Shown one piece after another: positions 24,442 to 32,230 of a stretch of 34,300 nt of DNA (positions are counted from its first letter, which is position 1; every line of letters begins with the position of its first letter). The translations under genes were made by a program, and so were the position numbers. The DNA comes from Bacteroidales bacterium (GTDB taxonomy: Bacteria > Bacteroidota > Bacteroidia > Bacteroidales > P3): the NCBI GenBank assembly GCA_016296345.1, contig JAEDJL010000022.1, forward strand, positions 1 to 34,300, read 5' to 3'. A model generated the notes under the pieces. The model did no database searches, was not told where the DNA came from, and worked only from the letters and a program-made list of their open reading frames with translations.

Positions 24442-25134
24442 CTACTTGCCGATTGACGCAATGAGACTTTCAAACAAAATTCTGCCGTCGGTATTGCCCA
24501 ATTCCTCGTCGGAACATCTCTCGGGGTGAGGCATCATTCCGAAGACGTTTCGCGTAGAGTTGGTTATGCCGGCAATATTCTCCACACTGCCGTTAGGATT
24601 GTACTTTGTGTCAATCTCTCCTGCCTGATTGCAGTAGCGGAAAAGCACTCTGTCTTCATCGTTGAGGCGTTTTATCGTCTCACTATCGGCAAAATAGCGA
24701 CCCTCTCCGTGAGCTATGGGAACATTGAGAGCTTTGCCTTTTGTGGCTTTTTGTGTGAAAGCGGTGGAAGTTGTCTGCGTTGCAATATATTGGTTCTTGC
24801 AAACAAATTTCTGGTTGTCGTTTGCAAGCAAAGTTCCTTCCAACAATCCGGATTCGCACAAGACTTGAAAACCATTGCACACTCCCAAAACGTAACCGCC
24901 GTTTTTGGCAAACGCCTTGACGCTTTCCATGATAGGAGAGAGGCTTGCGATTGCTCCCGAGCGAAGATAATCGCCATAAGAGAAGCCTCCGGGAAGTATA
25001 ATCATATCACAGTTTTGCAAATCGGTATCCTTATGCCATAGTTCCACAACTTCCTGATGCAGTATGTCTTTCAAAAGATATACCATGTCGTGGTCGCAAT
25101 TTGAACCCGGGAAAATAACTACTCCAAATTTCAT
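24442..25134 (-). CDS. purQ: Phosphoribosylformylglycinamidine synthase, glutaminase subunit
   Basis: This 230-aa class I glutaminase supplies ammonia to PurL for FGAR amidation in purine synthesis. Motifs are VVIFPGSNCD, ILPGGFSYGDYLR, nucleophile-Cys block GVCNGFQVL, HGEGRYF and MMPHPER for the His-Glu pair. I start it at ATG 25134, MKFGVVIFPG. The longer frame opens with a TTG at 25161, but a TAACTTTG promoter element ends at 25167, so that codon would lie at or before the transcript start. A free PurQ implies the three-part PurS/Q/L enzyme rather than one large PurL; the partners are not in this window. Confidence 0.95.
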   Translation of the reverse strand: MKFGVVIFPGSNCDHDMVYLLKDILHQEVVELWHKDTDLQNCDMIILPGGFSYGDYLRSGAIASLSPIMESVKAFAKNGGYVLGVCNGFQVLCESGLLEGTLLANDNQKFVCKNQYIATQTTSTAFTQKATKGKALNVPIAHGEGRYFADSETIKRLNDEDRVLFRYCNQAGEIDTKYNPNGSVENIAGITNSTRNVFGMMPHPERCSDEELGNTDGRILFESLIASIGK

Positions 25135-25166
25135 ATTTGTCAGATTTTTTTGAGTTTTCAACCCTG

Positions 25167-25174
25167 CAAAGTTA
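25167..25174 (-). promoter_or_regulatory. Promoter -7 element of purQ-rnhB
   Basis: TAACTTTG on the minus strand, about 32 bases before the purQ ATG at 25134. It decides the start codon choice for purQ. No clear -33 TTTG was seen. Confidence 0.55.
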
Positions 25175-25252
25175 CGAAAAAATCACTCAACAGAGCCGTT
25201 TGACGCCCTCTTTTGCCAAAATAAGACGAAAAAACATCGTTTCCTGCCTTTA

Positions 25253-26233
25253 TTACAAAGACATATAAACTTTGGCAATGCAACAAAGAACGAAAATCAG
25301 CAAGAAAGTGTTGGCGTGCTTCTCTTTGCTCTGATTCATGAACAGATTGCAAAGGAAAAACGACAAAGGAATGGCAAAAATGAACGACATATTCGGATAA
25401 ATCTTGCTCAAAAAGAAAGGAAAGAGAGAAACGACAAACATGCTCACCATTACACCGCTTTTCTTTCTGTATTCGATAATTCGGTTTGAGCGAGAGCTGA
25501 GAGTGTTTCCTATAGCCGGAATCATAAACAGCACAAGCAATATCATATATACCACTTGCAGAGGAACATTAAGAAATTCCAAGTTTATGTCTATCCATTT
25601 TTCTGCGTTCTCAAACAGTTCTGCTTCTACAGGTATGTCTTTCAGATAGTAAAACACAGCCAAAAGCAAAAACGGAGTGAGTAATCCGAGAATGCTCATG
25701 CCCCAACTGCGCCACTTGTAGAGCTTATAGACAATCAAACCGCCCCACATCCAAAATATAAACAACACATACGGAGCATAAAACAGACTTGCAAGTGCCA
25801 AAAAGAAGCTCGACTGAAAAATCTCGTCAATTCCCTCGTTCTTGTCGTGGCATTTGAAAAAGAAATGCAAGGCAATAATCAAACACAAGTTGGCAAACAA
25901 AACCGCACTGAACGTCATAGTCTGCACATTGCAACTCATGAGAATGATATACAAGAAAGCAGGAAAAAAGGTCGTCTTTTGACACAAGTGGTTTCTCGTC
26001 ATCATATAGTTGAGAAAAAGAGCCTGCAAAACAACAATCACAAAGGCACAAATCGAAGCCATTGTGTTCAAACCGTATGCCCAAGAGTAAACAAGGTCAT
26101 AAAGAGGCATATCGAAAATTGTGCGAAACAGCTCCGGCGGATTGACAAACGCAGGAATCCACAGCACCAAAGGAACCAACACCAACAAAAGAAGTTGGAG
26201 AGGATAGTTTTTTTTGAAGATATTTATCAGCAT
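25253..26233 (-). CDS. Multi-pass membrane protein, DUF6427-like
   Basis: A 326-aa integral membrane protein with roughly nine to ten hydrophobic segments and short loops. It resembles the Bacteroidota DUF6427 group (INIFKKNYPLQLLLL opening), a family without known function; that match is from memory and moderate. The longest frame starts at a TTG at 26245, but the ATG four codons later (26233) gives the natural MLINIF start. A TACTTTTG promoter element at 26364-26357 on the minus strand gives a leader of about 115 bases. No neighbour suggests a role. Confidence 0.75.
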   Translation of the reverse strand: MLINIFKKNYPLQLLLLVLVPLVLWIPAFVNPPELFRTIFDMPLYDLVYSWAYGLNTMASICAFVIVVLQALFLNYMMTRNHLCQKTTFFPAFLYIILMSCNVQTMTFSAVLFANLCLIIALHFFFKCHDKNEGIDEIFQSSFFLALASLFYAPYVLFIFWMWGGLIVYKLYKWRSWGMSILGLLTPFLLLAVFYYLKDIPVEAELFENAEKWIDINLEFLNVPLQVVYMILLVLFMIPAIGNTLSSRSNRIIEYRKKSGVMVSMFVVSLFPFFLSKIYPNMSFIFAIPLSFFLCNLFMNQSKEKHANTFLLIFVLCCIAKVYMSL

Positions 26234-26356
26234 GATATTTTCCAATGTTTTTGATTTACTCTAACTCTTTACGGAAACAATCCGAAAAAGATACATTTTT
26301 GAGCGTCAAAACACTCAAAAACGACATTTCTTCTTCGTTTTGAGAATGTCTTACGC

Positions 26357-26364
26357 CAAAAGTA
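26357..26364 (-). promoter_or_regulatory. Promoter -7 element of the DUF6427-like gene
   Basis: TACTTTTG on the minus strand fits TAnnTTTG. It lies 6 bases from the 84-base repeat, so its -33 region would fall inside the repeat. Confidence 0.45.
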
Positions 26365-26370
26365 CAAAAT

Positions 26371-26454
26371 AAAACGGCGTTTCACTGAAATAAAACGCCG
26401 TTTTATCCGAACAAAACGCCGTTTTATTTTGGCAAAACGGCGTTTTGTTTTCCT
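26371..26454. repeat. 84-bp element, four 21-bp units (copy 3)
   Basis: Units start at 26371, 26392, 26413 and 26434. Units 3 and 4 form a perfect 13-pair stem (AAAACGCCGTTTT at 26413, AAAACGGCGTTTT at 26434) around 8 bases. It lies 11 bases past the stop codon of the flavodiiron gene and is the only terminator candidate there. Confidence 0.93.
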
Positions 26455-26465
26455 TAGTATTCGAG

Positions 26466-27629
26466 TTATAATTTTGAAGCCAAATCAGAGGTGATTTCTT
26501 TCAACTTTTCTTCGGTCGGAACGAAGTTTACGTTGTAGCTTGCAACGGTTTCTATTCCCGATTCGTCAAAGTAGCGTTGCATAACCTTCATATTCAAAGG
26601 CGCCCAGCCGTAAGAGCCGAACAACACACCCTTCTTGCCCTTGCAAACCAAACCTTGGATATATGTCATCATGGCTGCCACACTCGGCATGATGTTTTTG
26701 TTCAGCGTAGGGCTGCCGACGCAGATATATTCGGCGTCCAAGCAGTCTGTTATCACGTCCGAAACATGGTTGGACTTCAAATCATAGAACTTAAACGAGT
26801 AATCCTTTTGTTCAAAGGCGTTTCTCACGGCGTAAGCTATCTTTTCGGTGCTGTGCCACATACTGTCAAACACTATAACCGCCTTTTTCTTTGTCTCTTG
26901 GTCGCTCCACTTGGTGTAACACTCCAATATGGCAGGAAGATTGGTCCTCCAAATCAAGCCGTGTGCAGGAGCTATCATCTTGATGTCCAAAGCCGATGCA
27001 GCCTTGAGAGCAGTTACCACTTGGGAAGAGTAAGGCATTACGATGTTTGCGTAATACTTCTTTGCCTCTGCAAGGATTATATCCAAATTCAGCTCATCGT
27101 CAAAATTCTCTGAGCTTGCCAAGTGTTGTCCGAAGGCGTCGTTGGAGAACAAAATCTTATCTTCGGGGCAGTAAGTGAGCATATTGTCGGGCCAATGCAC
27201 CATAGGTGTTGTCAAGAAGGTGAGAGTACGTTTTCCTATGGAGACGCTGTCGCCTGTCTTGACGGTTTGTATCTTCCAGTTGGTTGTATCGTAGTGCAAC
27301 TTGTGTTCTTTCTCTGCCGCAGCGGTGGTAAGAACGGTTGCATTGGGAAGACGCTTCATCACTTCGGGCATTGAACCCGAGTGATCCATCTCTACGTGGT
27401 TTGAAACGACATACTCAATCTTTGAAAGGTCCACAACTTGTGAAATTCTCTCCAAAAATTCTTCGCAAAACGGCGCTTTCACCGTGTCTATCAACGTAAT
27501 CTTTTCGTCTATTATCAAATAGGCATTGTAGGTTGAACCTTTTTGAGTAAGATAACCGTGAAAGTTTCTTACATTCCAGTCTTTGACACCGACAGAATAG
27601 ATGTCTTTTGCAATTTCCAATGGTTTCAT
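26466..27629 (-). CDS. Flavodiiron protein (A-type flavoprotein, FprA-like)
   Basis: A 387-aa cytoplasmic enzyme expected to reduce O2 to water and/or NO to N2O, protecting an anaerobe. The beta-lactamase-like diiron domain (1-245) has all ligands: His78, Glu80, Asp82 and His83 in NHVEMDH, His145 in MVHWPDN, Asp164 in SNDAFG and His223 in PAHGLIW. The flavodoxin domain (about 250-387) begins VIVFDSMWHSTEKIA, with the FMN phosphate loop. No rubredoxin or flavin-reductase extension is attached, so an outside donor is needed. It starts 19 bases after the stop of the TPR glycosyltransferase gene and is probably read with it. Confidence 0.95.
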   Translation of the reverse strand: MKPLEIAKDIYSVGVKDWNVRNFHGYLTQKGSTYNAYLIIDEKITLIDTVKAPFCEEFLERISQVVDLSKIEYVVSNHVEMDHSGSMPEVMKRLPNATVLTTAAAEKEHKLHYDTTNWKIQTVKTGDSVSIGKRTLTFLTTPMVHWPDNMLTYCPEDKILFSNDAFGQHLASSENFDDELNLDIILAEAKKYYANIVMPYSSQVVTALKAASALDIKMIAPAHGLIWRTNLPAILECYTKWSDQETKKKAVIVFDSMWHSTEKIAYAVRNAFEQKDYSFKFYDLKSNHVSDVITDCLDAEYICVGSPTLNKNIMPSVAAMMTYIQGLVCKGKKGVLFGSYGWAPLNMKVMQRYFDESGIETVASYNVNFVPTEEKLKEITSDLASKL

Positions 27630-27648
27630 TGTGATAATATTTTAATTG

Positions 27649-29907
27649 TTATTGTCTGAATCTGTTTTGCATAAGTTGGGTTTGGGCTTGGTCGTATTGG
27701 TCTGCCAATTCGTCCTCGCCAATCGAGCGATAGTAGTCTTCAAGCAGCGAATAGAGCTTGATATATGCCCCTGCCTCGTCCAAGCCTTGGTAACGGAACA
27801 CCTGCAAAAGGTTCTTTACTAATTGGTCGCTGTGTCTTCCTGTGTTGAAGAGGCGTACCAAGTAGTTTTCTGCACCCGTTACATCACCCGAAGCGAGCTT
27901 TATTTGTGCTGCAAGGTTGTAAGAGTTTTCGTATTTGTAGTTTGTGTTTATTGTTTGCTCACAAAGTTTCAACGCCTCGTCGGCTTGACCCGACATAAGC
28001 AGGCAATTAGCTTTCATAATGTTCGCATTCTCGTTCAGAGGGTTGCATTTGAGGAAATTATCCAAGATGTTGTTAATCTTTGGCAGCAATTCGCTTCTCA
28101 AAGTGTCCGTCATGGCTCTCTTTAAGTAGATTTCGGCAAGCGAAATCACCGCAGTTTCGTTGTCGGGTTCGGCTTCCACTGCCTTGTTAAGGTAGGTTAT
28201 TCCCTGTTCGACGTCGCCTTTTTTCATTGCTTCGGAGCCTTGGAGGTCATATTTTTGCTTTCGCTTCAACACAATGCACACCGGAGCATCATCTACCTTG
28301 ACTTGATATACCGTATTGGCAGGAGGATATGCTCCTGTGGCAATCATGTCCGGTCCTATGCCGGTTGTGCATACTATAAGGTAATCCCAGTCGGACGAAC
28401 CCCTTTCTGCCCAGCGTACAAAGGCAGTTTCAAAGTGTGCAGTGTCGTCTTTGAAATAATAATTGAGCGGGTGAATGTGCCAACAGCCCACCTTTATTTT
28501 CTCTCCGCTTGTAAGGCTGTCCTTTTTCGCATTCTCCTTGACCCATTCCGAGGCTTCACGCAAAGAATGATAGTAATAATCCAACTCATACTTGCCGTAA
28601 GCATTGCCGGCATTGCCGACAAATTGATTGAAATAGACGTATTCGTAAGGGTGATTGCGAATGCAGTGTGCCACAGGGTGAACACACAACAAGCACATTG
28701 CAAGAGCAACAGCCCATTTGGCATAACGATTTCTCACAAGCTCAATCAGACTGTCCCAACCCAAGGCTGCGAGTATCACAATCGAAGGATAGCTGAACAA
28801 AAGGTGTCTCCAACCTCCGTAAACGTTGGAACGGTCAATCACAATCCAGAAAACAGGGAACAAAGCGGTGAAAAACAACACCAAATAGTAGAACCACTTC
28901 TTCCGATTGTGAAAAGCCAACACCATACTCAACAAAAATCCTACTAAAACGACCAAAGGAATGGTCATAAGCATATATTTTGGAGAGTAATACCAAGGAA
29001 GAGTGTCCGACCACTGCATTTTGCCCTCAAAAACCTGCCTTATGGCAATCTGAAACTTGCTCATGTTGGTAAAAGCATCGTAAACGTTGCTCACAGGTCC
29101 TTCTAAGGCGTAGGGCCAAACAAGAACTGCCAAGATATATCCGACAATGCAAATACCCAACGACCAAATGAGCGTCTTAAAAAAGACAGGTTTCAAAGTC
29201 TTTTGCTTGTAAATGTAATACACAATGGCAAAAAGTCCGAAGTAAGCGACCATCAGCAAACCTCCCACGCGGATTGAAGTTGCAAAAGCGATGGAAAGAG
29301 CAAGCATTATGGCAGTTGAAATTTTTATCTTCGGCAAACCGTCCAAGAACTTCACAATATAATATATTGACATTATGCAAGCAGATGCAAAAGGTATGTC
29401 TTTGAGGTTGTTGAAAGAGTGTCCCAAAAATCTCGGAGAAAGAAACAGCAGCACACAAGTAAGAACTGCCGCCCTCCAACCGCCAATTCTGCGAGCCAAA
29501 AGCCCTGCATAGAGTATTCCCACCCACGCCAAGATATTGCAAAGAGCGTGTCGCCACGGCATATAGTCTTCTATGCCGAATGTATTGATGATTAGGTGAA
29601 TGAAAGTGTCGGGAGACTGACTGTAATAGGGCAGGTTGTTGCTCTCGGTGGGCGTTGCAGCGGTTTTATCTTCGCCAAAAGTCTTGTAATAGTTGAATAC
29701 ATCTTGCGAATGATGCACATGGAAGAACTCATCGCCCGATATGCCCGCATCTTTTGCCAAAAAAAGCAATCCGAAAAGCGAAAGAGCCAACACAAACAAA
29801 AACACAGGACGCCAAATCTTGTTCTCGCCCTCATGTTGCTTCGATTTCAATTCTGAAAAAGGCTCTTTGAAGAAATATGTTGCAAACTTGCCTATACAAC
29901 TACTCAT
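27649..29907 (-). CDS. GT-C (ArnT/PMT-like) membrane glycosyltransferase with C-terminal TPRs
   Basis: A 752-aa inner-membrane protein. After a first helix (about 33-50) comes an acidic-loop motif SGDEFFHVHHSQ, as in ArnT/protein-mannosyltransferase-like GT-C enzymes, where a D/E near the first loop is catalytic. About ten more helices run to about residue 415, then a soluble domain and at least two TPR-like repeats (EAMKKGDVEQGITYLNKAV, then DEALKLCEQTI). It likely moves a sugar from a lipid carrier to a protein or lipid; the acceptor is unknown. The start is ATG 29907: the longer frame opens with GTG at 29961, which lies upstream of a TATCTTTG promoter (29946-29939). Confidence 0.83.
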   Translation of the reverse strand: MSSCIGKFATYFFKEPFSELKSKQHEGENKIWRPVFLFVLALSLFGLLFLAKDAGISGDEFFHVHHSQDVFNYYKTFGEDKTAATPTESNNLPYYSQSPDTFIHLIINTFGIEDYMPWRHALCNILAWVGILYAGLLARRIGGWRAAVLTCVLLFLSPRFLGHSFNNLKDIPFASACIMSIYYIVKFLDGLPKIKISTAIMLALSIAFATSIRVGGLLMVAYFGLFAIVYYIYKQKTLKPVFFKTLIWSLGICIVGYILAVLVWPYALEGPVSNVYDAFTNMSKFQIAIRQVFEGKMQWSDTLPWYYSPKYMLMTIPLVVLVGFLLSMVLAFHNRKKWFYYLVLFFTALFPVFWIVIDRSNVYGGWRHLLFSYPSIVILAALGWDSLIELVRNRYAKWAVALAMCLLCVHPVAHCIRNHPYEYVYFNQFVGNAGNAYGKYELDYYYHSLREASEWVKENAKKDSLTSGEKIKVGCWHIHPLNYYFKDDTAHFETAFVRWAERGSSDWDYLIVCTTGIGPDMIATGAYPPANTVYQVKVDDAPVCIVLKRKQKYDLQGSEAMKKGDVEQGITYLNKAVEAEPDNETAVISLAEIYLKRAMTDTLRSELLPKINNILDNFLKCNPLNENANIMKANCLLMSGQADEALKLCEQTINTNYKYENSYNLAAQIKLASGDVTGAENYLVRLFNTGRHSDQLVKNLLQVFRYQGLDEAGAYIKLYSLLEDYYRSIGEDELADQYDQAQTQLMQNRFRQ

Positions 29908-29938
29908 ATTACTATTATTTATTGATTGAAACGCTTTG

Positions 29939-29946
29939 CAAAGATA
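29939..29946 (-). promoter_or_regulatory. Promoter -7 element of the GT-C/flavodiiron unit
   Basis: TATCTTTG on the minus strand, 31 bases before the ATG at 29907. It rules out the more distant GTG at 29961 as the start codon. Confidence 0.6.
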
Positions 29947-29982
29947 GCACAAAAACTTCACAAATCAGCTATTTTGTGTTTC

Positions 29983-30882
29983 TTATTCGCTTTTGTATAT
30001 AAATTGACTGATAAGTCGGACGGCTTGAACAAAGCGTAAGGTCTGGCAGTCGGTGAGTGTGCTTTCTATTGCGAGGACTTTGTTCTCCTTTACGGCAGAT
30101 AGTTGGTCGTAAGGTGCGGTATGTTTGAATGCTTCGGCGTCTTCTTTCCTTATTATGATGTATTCGGGTTGTCTGAAAAAGATTTCCTCTTTGCCGATTG
30201 ACCAGCCGTCAATCTGTTTTGCGAGGTTCTCGCCTCCCGACAGCTCTATGATGTCGTTAATGAAGGTATTGCCGCCTGCGGTGAAGTCTCCGCCTGCTCC
30301 GAAGCCCGCAACATAATACACAAGCGGCTTTTTGCCCTGCGGAATGTTCGCTGTGATTTGTTCCAACTTCGACTTGCAATCGGCAATCAGGCTGTCGGCA
30401 AGCTCTTTCTTGCCGACAATCTCTCCCAAGACCGAAAGGGTGGAATAAACGTCCGCTGCCTTTTTCTGTTCCGGCAGACAGATAACCTTCAAGCCCGATT
30501 TCTCCATTGCTTCAATCATTTGCTTCGATACCATTGAGGCAGTTATCACAAGCTCGGGCTGAAGCGAACAGATAAGTTCCAAACTTGCATCGCTTATTCC
30601 CCCGACCGAAGGAATGCTTTTTGCTTCGGCAGGATAGAGACAAAAATCCGTTCTTCCCACAAGCCTTTGCTGCTCTCCAAGGTCAAACAGTAGTTCCGTA
30701 ATCCCGGGAGAGAGTGAAACAATACGCCGAGGATTGGGAGCGATAGTAACATCTCTTCCATAGTAGTCTCGTATCGTTATGCTGTTTTGGGTTTGAGAAG
30801 AATTGCCTTGCTGTTTCGAGCAGGCAAAGGCAAGCATTGCAAAAGCTGTAAGGCACAATAGTTTGATTATTCTTTGTTTCAT
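29983..30882 (-). CDS. ABC-type metal-chelate binding lipoprotein, BtuF-like
   Basis: A 299-aa substrate-binding protein of the helical-backbone type that serves cobalamin, heme or siderophore importers. It has a lipoprotein signal with lipobox LAFAC (Cys about 21), then DYYGRDVTIAPNPRRIVSLSPGITELLFDLG, the classic opening of the family, and a second lobe after a long central helix. No permease or ATPase gene is next to it, so the transporter is encoded elsewhere. I start at ATG 30882 (MKQRIIKLL) and not 26 codons upstream because a TACCTTTG promoter (30933-30926) lies between and the signal peptide begins here. The ligand is undecided. Confidence 0.87.
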   Translation of the reverse strand: MKQRIIKLLCLTAFAMLAFACSKQQGNSSQTQNSITIRDYYGRDVTIAPNPRRIVSLSPGITELLFDLGEQQRLVGRTDFCLYPAEAKSIPSVGGISDASLELICSLQPELVITASMVSKQMIEAMEKSGLKVICLPEQKKAADVYSTLSVLGEIVGKKELADSLIADCKSKLEQITANIPQGKKPLVYYVAGFGAGGDFTAGGNTFINDIIELSGGENLAKQIDGWSIGKEEIFFRQPEYIIIRKEDAEAFKHTAPYDQLSAVKENKVLAIESTLTDCQTLRFVQAVRLISQFIYKSE

Positions 30883-30925
30883 TGTTTCAAGAGTTTGAAA
30901 AACCAACATTATTACAAATAACGTG

Positions 30926-30933
30926 CAAAGGTA
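30926..30933 (-). promoter_or_regulatory. Promoter -7 element of the BtuF-like gene
   Basis: TACCTTTG on the minus strand, 43 bases before the ATG, lying directly after the T-run of the preceding terminator. Confidence 0.6.
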
Positions 30934-30934
30934 A

Positions 30935-30977
30935 TCAAAAAAAAGGTTCGGCAGCCTCAAAAGACAACCGAACCTTT
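30935..30977 (-). terminator. Intrinsic terminator of the sigma/barrel operon
   Basis: On the minus strand AAAGGTTCGG (30977-30968) pairs with CCGAACCTTT (30951-30942) and a T-run follows. It ends the outer-membrane barrel transcript 36 bases after its stop. Confidence 0.9.
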
Positions 30978-31012
30978 GTTGAAGAAATGATTTTTAATAG
31001 CTTGAATGCTTT

Positions 31013-32197
31013 CTACAAACCGAGCATTATGCCGAACGAGAACGGCTTCAAGTCTTTGTCATACGAGTTGCTAAACATATTTGTCAGGCTGTGGTTTACA
31101 TAGAACGTCCAACCGCTCAACTCTATGCCGGCAAAAGCATCTGCCTTGAAGGTGTTGAATTCGTTGAAGCTGCTTCCTGTGCTTTGTTCGGTCGTTATGC
31201 CGTCCTTGGTATATGAACATTTGAAACCGGTGTGAGAGTTGCGATAATTCAATCCGCCTATTGCTCCGATGTGCAGCTTGATATTCTTTGCCAAACGGAA
31301 GTCTATGATAAGCGGAACGGTAACATAGCGAGCCACAAGCTTACATTCAGCATTGCCCTCCGAGCTGCCCGGGAAGATAGAAATGCCGTTGTCAAATCTG
31401 AACACATTGCTTTGGTAACCCACACCCGTGGTAAGAGACACCACATTGTCGGGACAGAAAGTAAAACGGAACATTATATCCCATTTGTTTGACCATTTGA
31501 GGCTGGAAGGGCTTGAAGAAGCAGGCACGGTGAAAGGATTGCCGCTTGCATAGTTCAAATAGCCATAACCCCATACCAATCCTGTCGAAAGAGTACGCCT
31601 TCTGTTCTTTTTGATGTCTCTGTTCATTTCCATGGCTTCGGACAAATCTTCAATCTCAGGACCTAACAAATCGAAAAATTCTGTAATGAGTTCACCCATA
31701 CGCTCTTCCCTCTCTTTCGGACCCCATGATCTGGACAGACTTGTTTGTAATTGACCTTTGAATATTTTAACGACTACTCCATCTACAAATTTCGGGGTAT
31801 CTACAATTTCGGATTTGACGTTCATAATCTGGATTGAATCTGCCTGAATGAATATTGTGTCTTCCGGTATGAGTAATGATTGCAGCTTTACTTGGTTTCT
31901 CTCCATTAGTTTGACAAACGAGTCCAAGTCTGCACCCATTATTTTCAATACATCTTCTTGGTCGGTGTCTGCATACTTGACATTTGGTTTTGTTTTGGCA
32001 TCTTGTTCCGAGAGAACGCAGATTGCTTTGTACAGCTTTTTTGTTTCACCCTGTCGAATGGTAAGGACGTCTTTTCCGTTGAAGAAAGAGCCGGCGTCAT
32101 CTTTCAAAACACTTTGTTCTTCTTGTGCATTTGCACTGCCGAAAGCAAGTCCCAAGCCGAGAATTGCTCCCAAAAATTTGACATTTCTTTTCATCAT
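31013..32197 (-). CDS. Outer-membrane beta-barrel protein with signal peptide
   Basis: A 394-aa exported protein. A Sec signal peptide (1-25, ending ANAQ) is followed by a polar domain of about 170 residues and then a C-terminal barrel (about 205-394) of alternating strands, such as SNKWDIMFRFTFCPDNVVSLTTGVGYQ and a closing FSFGIMLGL typical of PorT/OmpA-like barrels. The start may be Met1 or Met2. It lies 33 bases after the membrane regulator gene in the ECF sigma operon, so the sigma factor may control or sense it. The specific function is not recognisable. Confidence 0.8.
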   Translation of the reverse strand: MMKRNVKFLGAILGLGLAFGSANAQEEQSVLKDDAGSFFNGKDVLTIRQGETKKLYKAICVLSEQDAKTKPNVKYADTDQEDVLKIMGADLDSFVKLMERNQVKLQSLLIPEDTIFIQADSIQIMNVKSEIVDTPKFVDGVVVKIFKGQLQTSLSRSWGPKEREERMGELITEFFDLLGPEIEDLSEAMEMNRDIKKNRRRTLSTGLVWGYGYLNYASGNPFTVPASSSPSSLKWSNKWDIMFRFTFCPDNVVSLTTGVGYQSNVFRFDNGISIFPGSSEGNAECKLVARYVTVPLIIDFRLAKNIKLHIGAIGGLNYRNSHTGFKCSYTKDGITTEQSTGSSFNEFNTFKADAFAGIELSGWTFYVNHSLTNMFSNSYDKDLKPFSFGIMLGL

Positions 32198-32230
32198 TTA
32201 TTTGGTTTTTGTTGTTAATTATTTCTTTTG

